Shown one piece after another: positions 56,423 through 64,000 of a stretch of 64,000 nucleotides of DNA. The stretch spans positions 569,503 through 633,502 of the forward strand of contig MNCI01015499.1 of assembly GCA_015680685.1 (NCBI GenBank), given 5' to 3'. Made by a program: the position numbers and the translations under genes. The DNA comes from Gnetum montanum. Lineage: Eukaryota; Streptophyta; Gnetopsida; Gnetales; Gnetaceae. How positions within the stretch are numbered: the first letter of the stretch is position 1; each line of letters opens with the position of its first letter. Below the pieces are notes generated by a model. The model was not told the DNA's origin and searched no databases. It saw only the letters and a program-made list of their open reading frames with translations.

Positions 56423-58829
56423 GCAGAAAGAGCTCCATGTGGTGCGTGAGCTAGAAGATTGGTTGGGCATTTTCAAGGGCTCTAAGGGATTCCCTATGCA
56501 GGGGATGTCAAAGGTGGTGGAAGTCAATGAATTGTATCCCCTGTTTAGGGCATGGGTGTTTCCTAAATCCCTGTCTCAAGTGAAGAGTCTTGGGGTGGAG
56601 GCCATGCGCATCATGCAGACCATCTTAGAGACCGGGATACATTATAATTGGACCCAATTTTTGTTGTCAGGTTTCCATAGGGAGATAGTGCGATTGCGGT
56701 CAAACGCTGAGGCACAGTCCCATTTTACCTTCGCGTTCTTCGTAGGTTTTCTAGGTCGCCTAGTTAAATTTTTGGTGGTTCGTGTAGATAATAAATATGT
56801 TTTACGGGATCGTACTGAATTGTCTTGCCCATGGATTAATCATTTGTTCGAGGTAGCTGAGTCCTAAGATACACTTGAGGGGATCGATGAATCAGTTTCC
56901 ATCACAACAGAGGGGTCATCTAGTAATTCAATCCATACACGTGACAGTGTGGGGTTGGAACCAGACAATATGCCCTATACTGCAAAGAGAGCTGATTGGG
57001 TCGTCAAGGAGACCATTGGGAAAGCCAAATCGAAGATTCAGAAGCATGAACACCCTAAAGAGGTGGCCATAGCTGTGGAAGAGCCAAGGGTGAAGAGAAT
57101 ATGATTCAAAATGCCTGTTCGAGGTAAATAAGCTTGGTGCACTTATTGTATTGTCATTTTCGTCTTATTCATTTTTTTTCATTTTGACTGCTTACATGAA
57201 ACTAATGTCTTCAGACCTGACTCGGGAAGTGAGGAGATAGGAGATAGAAACTATTATCAAGGAGGAAGAAGTTCCAATGGGCTTAATAATTGAGGAGGAA
57301 GAGGCTGGAAAAGATCAAGTGGAAGTGATAGAAGAGCTGGCAGAAGACACCATGGAGATGGAACTGGTCGATGACCGGGATGGTGTTGATGAAATGTTTA
57401 GTAGCTTCCTTAAGGGGAGATTGGACCTTGGTGACCCTCCGAACTGGGAAGGGGACAAAGAACACAGTACATTCTCCTTTGTTTTATTGTGTTGCCTTGT
57501 GAATCATTATTTTCATTATGTGGTTTTAGCTTTATGTTTTTTGTATCACTTCCAGATGAAGATATTGAGACTAGGATGATTCCTACCATGCGGTTAGAAG
57601 TGCCCATGAAAGTGGATCCCCTTGAAATGACCATGGAGGCTAGTCCATCTTGTACTCATGAACCATTTACTTGGACCGAGATGCCAACTAAAATGGATTT
57701 CGTGACCAATATCGCCAATGAGGTGGTCGAACGCATTTAGCAAGCCCACCCTGAAATAGGTACAGGTGTCTCAAGTGTTTTGTAGCCTTTGAGTTTCACA
57801 CTCTTTTTGCCATCTAAGATTTAATGCCTGTTCTATTTATGTGCGTAGGAGCCAAGTTGAAGTGGGATCTGTATGAGACTGTTAGTATTGAAAGCTTGCC
57901 TACACTCCTGCTAGAAGTTGAACAGAGACTAAGGCCGGTCTATGACGAGGTGGCAGAAGGTCTTGTGCATAATGCCAAATCGCTTTGGACCTGTAGGCGT
58001 TCCATTGAATAGCTATGGTTGCAAATCCAGGCAAAGGAAAAAGAGGTTTCCGAGTTATCAGCTGAACATGATGATCTCAAGGCTCGTTATGAGTTTGCCT
58101 CGACTAGACTAACAGGTGATCGTTCTTGGCGAACTTCCGAGATCACTTATACTAGATATTGGAACTTGCTAAATTGCCATGCATCATTGAATCAGAAACT
58201 AGCAGAGCATAAGGCCCAAATAGATCTACTGAACCTCAAGTGCTAGGATTGGAAGGCTTTCGCTTCCAATGTGCGTAAGTGGGGTTAAGATGAGAAGAAC
58301 CACAAGCATCATTACAAGAAATCATTGAAGGAAGTATCCATAGAAAAGTGTCAGCTTGAAATGTTCGTAGAGGGTCTGGGTCTACGTTCTACATTTGATA
58401 CCTTTGCTAAGAATACAACTGTTGAGATGGAATCGCCCACAAGGGTAATTACGACCGCTTCTGGGGAGGTCACTGTGGGTGAATTCCCCTTGAAACATCC
58501 TACATGGTCGACGGTTGGCAAGGGGAAAGCCTTGGCGAATGTCGATCTAGGCCTCAATGGGACTGACTGGGCTAGTGTCTCAGAGGAGGAAATTCTCCAT
58601 CAGTTGGAATTCGGTTTAGGGGGGTCTCCTACTGTAAGTATTTTGTTGTTATTAATTTTGTTCGTTGAGTAATGTTTGGGAGTTTTCTCTTTGTTCTTGT
58701 GTTGATTATTTCTTTTGCGTTTTATAGGGTCGAGGTGAGAACGAGGTTCAAGATGGTGGCTCCAGTGGAGTGGGGACCCATGGTGCCGTCAGGTCTGAAG
58801 GGGACAACCCTCCCGCCCTTGATGTTTAA

Positions 58830-59447
58830 TTTTGACTTTGAAACCACCCTGGCTCATATGTTAACATGAATCGTAAATTGAATGTTTTGCTTTGAGTTGT
58901 ATTGCACTGATGAATGGAATCAATTAACCGTTGTACTTGTCTAACTGTATATCACTACATGTATGTATATTTCTATATTTTTTTATTGTAAATTTTGAGT
59001 TTACATGTAAACATGATGCGGCAACGTAAAATGTTTTGGTTTCTTTTGTTGTTTAAGTGCAATGCACGGAGTGGGAATGCAAGTAGGAATGTAATTATAA
59101 TAGAAGGATAATTGTGAAAAGGAAAATGTAAAGAAAAAATTGAATATAAGCATAAATTCAAATAATGAACTTGAATTTGTAAGAAAAACAAAGTGTAAGA
59201 AGATGGTTTAGTTTAAGGCCATTTCGGGCCCCATGCACTAGTTTAAGGCCATTTTGGACCATGTGTAAACAAGGGAAGTTTTAGGTGACACTGGTGGATT
59301 TCTTGGTAGACCGACCATTACTGATTGTGGCTAGTTTTATGTCATTGCGGACATGATAGTTTAACGTCGTTTCGGACTTTGGATGTAGTTTAACGTCGTT
59401 TTGAACTTTGGATGTAGTTTAACATCGTTTCAGACTTTGGATGTCGT
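58830..59447 (-). repeat. Element III spacer with hairpin-AAACT array (59210-59440)
   Basis: 58830-59209 is the AT-rich 3' flank of the antisense gene without genes. The array then shows GGCC-type, GTC/GAC and AACGTCGTTT-type units before TTAAACTA (minus sense), next to the protease end. Confidence 0.72.
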
Positions 59448-60437
59448 TTATTGGTTTAGTAATTTTTTGATTTTTCTCATTTAACATTAGGAGTAGCGTT
59501 AACAGGTATGATTCTATATTCAGCATCTCCTTCACTGATCACGTTGAACGGTAATTCAGCCCAAGGGACGTCTGGTGGAACAGTTCCCGTGTTGGTGCTT
59601 TCTGGCGCTTCTACATGTATTGTGGTTTCTGTGTCGGTTGTAGTTTCTAAGTGATGTTGTATATGTACGATTTCAAGCTTGAGTATTTCTGTGTTGGGTA
59701 AATTTTCCTTTGGGCATCTTTGTTGTTCATTTGTACCATCTTGTTTAGGTTCTTCAAACTTAACCTCCGAGCCTTGGTCTATATCTGTATGTGATGAGAT
59801 GGTAGGTGTAGCAGCCTCCCCATGTATAATGATTTCGCCACCTTCATAATGTAGGTGAATCTCTTGGTGTATGGGGGAAGAGACTGCTTTCAGTTGGGCT
59901 AACCAGGGCCTTCCCAATATTAGATTGAACCCTAGCATTTCATCGATGACCACAAAGTCAGTAGATGTGGGGAATTGATCCCCTGCTATAAAGTCCAAAG
60001 TCATAGTGCCTTTCACTACTACACGTGATCCACTGAACGATTTCAAACACATGGTGGTAGTTGGTCGAATTAGCTCCATAAGCCCCAATTGTTCGACGAT
60101 GGGATATGGCACTACATTTGTAGCAGCTCCATCATCTACATGCACTCTATGTATCTTGAATTGATTTACTCGTATTGTTATGAACATAGGTGCAGTTGTC
60201 ACCTCTCCCGTTTTCTCATCCACTTTGATGTTGTCATTGTGGAAACCTAATGGCTTAGGAGTTGATCCTTGAGGCGAGTACATTACCGCATGAATTGAAG
60301 GTTCATTTGGAGGTAAGTCTTCGCTTACTAGGATGGAAGTCAACATGCGCACTAGGGCTTCGCGATGCGTTTGAGAGGTTAATACCAAGTCGTATAAACT
60401 TAATGAAGTTTTTTTTTGTTTGAGAGCCTACGTAACC
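59448..60437 (-). pseudogene. Element III retropepsin domain, interrupted by a solo LTR
   Basis: A 303-codon open stretch (60388-59477) carries VHVDDGAATNVVPYPIVEQL (active-site DDGA), VVKGTMTLDFIAGDQFPTST and FNLILGRPWLAQLKAV. The upstream part (ALTQV) is cut at 60437 by a solo LTR and resumes at 62063. A one-base deletion near 59480 shifts the last codons. It ends TAA at 59450-59448. Confidence 0.84.
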
Positions 60438-60525
60438 TGAAACACCGTGAAAATTACAGGTCGGCCTCAGGCGAAGATTCGTAATTTGAGCAAGAACGCG
60501 CCTCGAATTTATTCAAAGGACAAGT

Positions 60526-60967
60526 TTACGCTCTATCACGCACGGCAGCGTGATGAGCGTAATAGGCTCCGAGACAGCTAAAGGCGAATTTGTTCAAGGA
60601 CAAGTTTACGCTCTATCACGCACGGCAGCTTGATGAGCGTAATAAGCTCCAAAACAGTTGAAGGCAAAATCCAGAGAGGCATGACAAGTCGGCACTTTTT
60701 CTTGCAGCACATACATAAGTGGCCTTTACGCTCATTACGCAGCGGTGCGTACCAGTGCGTGGGTCATGATCCAAGTTGCACGCTCCTTACGCCCCACCAC
60801 GCGCCGCTACGTGGTAAGCGTAAGTTATGCATTATTTACGCTTTATCACGCGCAGTTGTGTGATGAACGTAAGTTAAAACTTTGTTTACGCTTCACCACG
60901 CACGGCTGCGTAGTAAGCGTATGTTACATTTACGCTTTGCCACGCACAGCTGCGTGGTGAGCGTAAA
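60526..60967 (+). repeat. Array of ~38-bp hairpins in the solo LTR U3
   Basis: Units of form TTTACGCT-x-CACGC-loop-GCGTG-x-AGCGTAAA lie at 60526-60562, 60606-60642, 60786-60824, 60836-60872, 60885-60922 and 60929-60967, with a decayed one near 60725. The last has near-perfect 17-bp arms. The first two lie in an 80-bp direct repeat (60521-60600, 60601-60680). A further hairpin with 14-bp arms (CACGCACAACACGC) is at 61070-61103. Confidence 0.85.
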
Positions 60968-61215
60968 ACGATCTTGAACTCATTGTTTTTATGTCAGTGC
61001 GTTCAAACACGCAACACAAAGCGAATGAGCGCAAACACAGCCGAGACACGCCCATGGGCCTACTCTTTACACGCACAACACGCAAACGAGCGTGTTGTGC
61101 GTAGTCGCAGTCCGATGAACGTGTTGTGCGTAGTCGCAGTTCGACTTAAAAGAATCTCGCCAACAGGATCCACGACATTCGGGCCCACATCATCAGGGTT
61201 GCACATGTCGCGGCC

Positions 61216-61223
61216 TATAAATA
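61216..61223 (+). promoter_or_regulatory. TATA box of the solo LTR
   Basis: TATAAATA, 780 bp into the LTR, with the hairpin array upstream; probable U3/R border about 30 bp downstream. Confidence 0.65.
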
Positions 61224-62062
61224 CTCCAGCTAACAAATATACAAAAGGGGGGGGATTTTTTGGAGAGAGGGTTCGCAAGTGGACAAGTTGACGAACCAGA
61301 GCACCAGAGCACTTATCGCTTTTTTGTTGGCAGCAGATCAAGAGGACAAGAGCATTTTCTGAGCAAGGGAACACTCATCGCCTTGAGCAGAGAAACAAGA
61401 GCAACCTTTTGGTCATCGCTGCAAACACGATCCTTTAGCAGAAACAGAACACAGCACACCTGGGTCCTAACAGCAGATCTACCCGAAGCAAAGAAGCAGA
61501 AAGGGAATTGCAGAGTCGTCTCGCCTAGTTAGCAGGTTCTATCGTTCAAAAGATCGATTGACTTCAGAGCTTGACCATTCTTGCACCTAGGCTTTGGGTC
61601 TACAAGGTAGATCGGATTTCTGTCCACACAGTTTTCTTGTTGTTTTGTGCTCATTTTGTATCCAGTTGTTGGGGGTTTTCTCCCATTGTAACGTAATATA
61701 CACGCAAGTATACATCTGATCCAGCATTGAAACATAGATCTTTGATCTTTGCGACATCCACTTGTTTTTTTTTCTCTCCCGGTTAGCATCTTTCCGGCGT
61801 TTTAGCGTTATCTTCGTAGTGATTCATCTACGTCGTTGTCTCCCCGTTTTACGATTTCTCGCAACAAATCACGTTACGCAAAAATCCGTAATCGTCACCG
61901 CTTTTACTGACCCGTAAGTCCCTGTCTGATCGACAAGACCATTCAGGGCACCACGGATTCGTCTTTCCAGCTTAGCCCTCGCGCAGATCCGTGGTTAAAG
62001 CTGTGTACACGGAATTTCGGTCGGTATTTCCAGCTGCTGACGTTTTCCGTCGTTACATAACC

Positions 62063-64000
62063 TATGTTAGAGTTGTTGCTAAATCTTTACTGTTGGATGT
62101 ATGTTTGTCGATAGTCATTTGATCCATAGGGCCCAACAGTTTTATCTCATGCGTAGTTGGTTTATTATTTTTATCTACAACTATTGATCTAGACGTATTA
62201 TGCTTTCCGGATGATTCACCCTCCTAGCTTGTGTTGGGTTTATTGTTAGGTGATGTCATGGGTATTGCATTTAGCAGGGTAGGTTTGGGAGCCCCTAAGG
62301 CTAGTTGTTGGCGTTCCTTCTCCAGGCGTTCCCGTGTAAGTTTGTCTGCCAAGCGTTCTCATGTGTGGCGTGGGAGTACAGTTGGTTTTGGAACCTCAGG
62401 TTGCTTTGGAACCTGTACAACGTATGGAGTAGGGCAGGGTTGCGGTTGGGTGGTTGCATGCAGTTGAGTGTCAGGCTGGCTAGGCATCTTGATGACATAG
62501 GGAATCGGTTTATTTTGTGTTTGCGAAGTGGAGGACTGGTGGTCATCAAGACGTTTGGGTGTCCTAACAACATATGGAGTTGGCCTAGCTGGAGGTTGTA
62601 CCTCCGCAGTTGCGACCGCAGGTGATACTCGGACGATGTAGGGAGCAGGCTGAATAGGAGGTGTTTGTGTATTTGTGGTAGTAGTGGTGGGAGGTACACG
62701 CACCACATATGGTTTTTCACGTGGTGGTATAATAGAAGTTGCTACAGCGGGGGGTATTTGAATGACATAAGGTTTCTGTGGGGAGTATGATGGTTGAGGC
62801 ACAAATGTTTGTATAGTGGGAGGAATATACACTACAAATGGTTTCTTAGGCATTTGCTGCTTGTGATCGAAATGGACAGTGTTAACCTTAGGTGTTTTTG
62901 GTTCGTTATCGAAGTAGATGGTGTTAATCACATACGGTGCTTCTTTAGTATATAGAGGATCTTTATATACGCCCATGGCCTGGTTTTGTGGTTGGACTGG
63001 GTTGGCTTCATCAAAAGTGATTTAACCTCCGTCGATCATCCGTTGGATGTCTTCTTTTAAGGTGAAACAATAGTCGATGCCATGCTCATTACGTTGATCG
63101 TAATCACAAAAATGGTCCATTCTAAAGCCCTTTGGAATTGGGGGCTCATCTGGCGTTGCCAGGCTTGGGTTTTGCACCAATTGACAGAACTGATCATGTC
63201 TTTGGATCGCTGCAGTGGACAACTATTTATGTTTCATCAGTCCGGCCTTCAAGAGTTGGTCGAACAACTACGCTGGTTTGATGGGCAACGGCATATATTG
63301 AGAAGGATCCTTCCTTTCAAAGTTTCTCGTACGACCCGTGTAGGGTTTTGTGATGCAGATGATTCTGGTGCAGTCGTAGGAGTGGGTTTGGCGTAATTAG
63401 CAGGGGTAGCAGGTGGTTTTCTTTGTTTTCCTGCATTCACTTGTTGTGTTTCTGCTATTGCCGCTATAGTTGTTTTAGCCTTTTCTTTATCTTTCTTATT
63501 GTGTTGGTTTCTAAAAGCTGAGTATGCAGGGTCGTGGCTATTTTGGGCTGCCTCCTCTATGTTCTTGATCTATACAAACACTTGACTAAGAGTGCGTTCA
63601 TTGAGATAATATAGTTTGGACTTGAAAAAATCGTTGACAGCCCCTTTTAGGATGGTGAGGAGATACGTCTCCAGGATTGGCTCGTGGAGCTCATTGAGAG
63701 CAGCACTCCACCGTTGGATGAATTTTTGGACAGGTTCAAGAGGTGCTTGATTAACCTGTATGAGGTTGTCAAGTGTTGCTTAAGGCTTCAAGTTATACTT
63801 GAACCTAGTAATGAATTGGTGTAACAAATTTTCTAGAGAAGATATTGAGTTTCGTGGCAAGGCCCGATACTAATCAAGTGCTCTCCCTGCGAGGGACATG
63901 GGGAACACTCGCAGGATGGCATGTGGCCACACCTATAGTAGCACACATTCTAGTCTAAACATTATAAGGTGAGCATTGGGGTCTGTCTTCCAGTTGTACT
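62063..64000 (-). pseudogene. Element III gag and linker, continuing past the window edge
   Basis: The gag-pro frame resumes after the solo LTR. Minus-strand blocks are the PYVV-repeat linker (62976-62359), the knuckle CDYDQRNEHGIDYC at about 63110-63070 (second position H changed to D), AIQRHDQFCQLVQNPSLATP, and gag-domain segments up to the right edge (about 63600-64000). Stops and frameshifts are present. Confidence 0.8.

Larger units (their letters stand above)
54682..58829 (+). pseudogene. Antisense FCP1-like gene, element III copy
   Basis: Exons: 54682-54812, 55369-55818, 55895-56166, 56258-57123 (with the N gap), 57215-57430, 57556-57759, 57849-58633, 58728-58829 (TAA). Lengths equal those of element II wherever both are measurable (131, 450, 785, 102). 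The acceptor before exon 2 reads TTGCAT instead of TTGCAG, so splicing there is broken. Exon 2 is otherwise fully open with FLLVVELVGVLPWF and FLAFILDRFKVVIWSHLSEQ. Stops occur in exon 1 (AML then TAG), exon 4, exon 6 and exon 7. Exon 5 carries the acidic EELAEDTMEMELVDDRD block. Function unknown beyond the inactive FCP1-like fold. Confidence 0.78.
60438..62057 (+). mobile_element. Solo LTR, family S, 1620 bp, with 5-bp target duplication
   Basis: Starts TGAAACACCGTG and ends CGTCGTTACA. Flanks are taacc at 60433-60437 and taacc at 62058-62062, a perfect 5-bp duplication. The empty site is seen in element I (45121-45150), where the same coding sequence runs through. The LTR has a TATA box (61216-61223), a hairpin array in U3 (60526-60967) and no internal region, so it arose by LTR-LTR recombination. 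Its start and end resemble the element II LTR, so family S is a sister Tat family. Confidence 0.93.
48831..64000 (-). mobile_element. Element III: Tat-lineage retrotransposon, running off the window
   Basis: Minus-strand order from the right edge: gag (from beyond 64000), protease interrupted by a solo LTR, array, antisense gene (plus strand), array, RT-RNase H, archaeal RNase H, integrase, array, polypurine tract, and a 192-bp LTR remnant. It is the closest relative of element I, and joins it head to tail. Confidence 0.85.

Overview
This is a plant nuclear repeat cluster: layered Ty3/gypsy LTR retrotransposons with no free-standing host gene I can support. The evidence is retroviral-type gag, protease, RT, RNase H and integrase fragments, a second (archaeal-type) RNase H diagnostic of the plant Tat/Ogre lineage, TG...CA LTRs with 5-bp target duplications, and heavy C-to-T decay. 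The species cannot be told from the sequence; a seed plant with a large, repeat-rich genome is the best reading. All similarity statements are by-eye reading, not searches.

Layout. 1-206 is the 3' end of an LTR (family S) inserted in an old Tat-like element A (about 207-6890: two exons of an antisense gene, RT-RNase H remnants, tandem repeats, a decayed LTR). 6891-9791 is AT-rich without genes, apart from a 99-bp foldback. 9792-14671 is element E0, a different gypsy element (chromovirus-like) with gag, protease and integrase C-terminus but no RT; its 3' LTR is cut at 14671 by a minus-strand Tat pair. That pair is element I (14672-48830) and element III (48831 to beyond 64000), joined head to tail through a 192-bp LTR remnant. 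Element I is itself split by plus-strand element II (23897-42022, two LTRs), and element III is split by a 1620-bp solo LTR of family S (60438-62057).

The main discovery is a multi-exon gene carried by every Tat element here, on the strand opposite to gag-pol and lodged between protease and RT. It has its own TATA box, a leader, eight exons with consistent GT...AG borders and near-identical exon lengths in elements I, II and III (131, 450, about 270, about 1050, 216, 204, 785 and 102 bp where measurable). A fourth, much older copy in element A keeps a 450-bp exon 2 and the same donor and acceptor positions. Exons 2 and 3 read as an FCP1/NIF-type (HAD) phosphatase fold whose catalytic aspartates are replaced; the rest is an uncharacterised helical/coiled-coil region with an acidic segment.

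The boundaries between gag-pro, the antisense gene, RT-integrase and the 3' LTR are each marked by arrays of a short hairpin followed by an AAACT motif, whose stem sequences vary but stay complementary. GCGTA/TACGC dyad repeats recur in the LTRs, the leaders and intron 1 of the antisense gene. All coding copies carry stops, frameshifts or gaps, so these are decayed relatives of a once active family. Two N runs (31915-32256, 56274-56422) and two single n positions (37582, 40968) mark assembly gaps that interrupt features.
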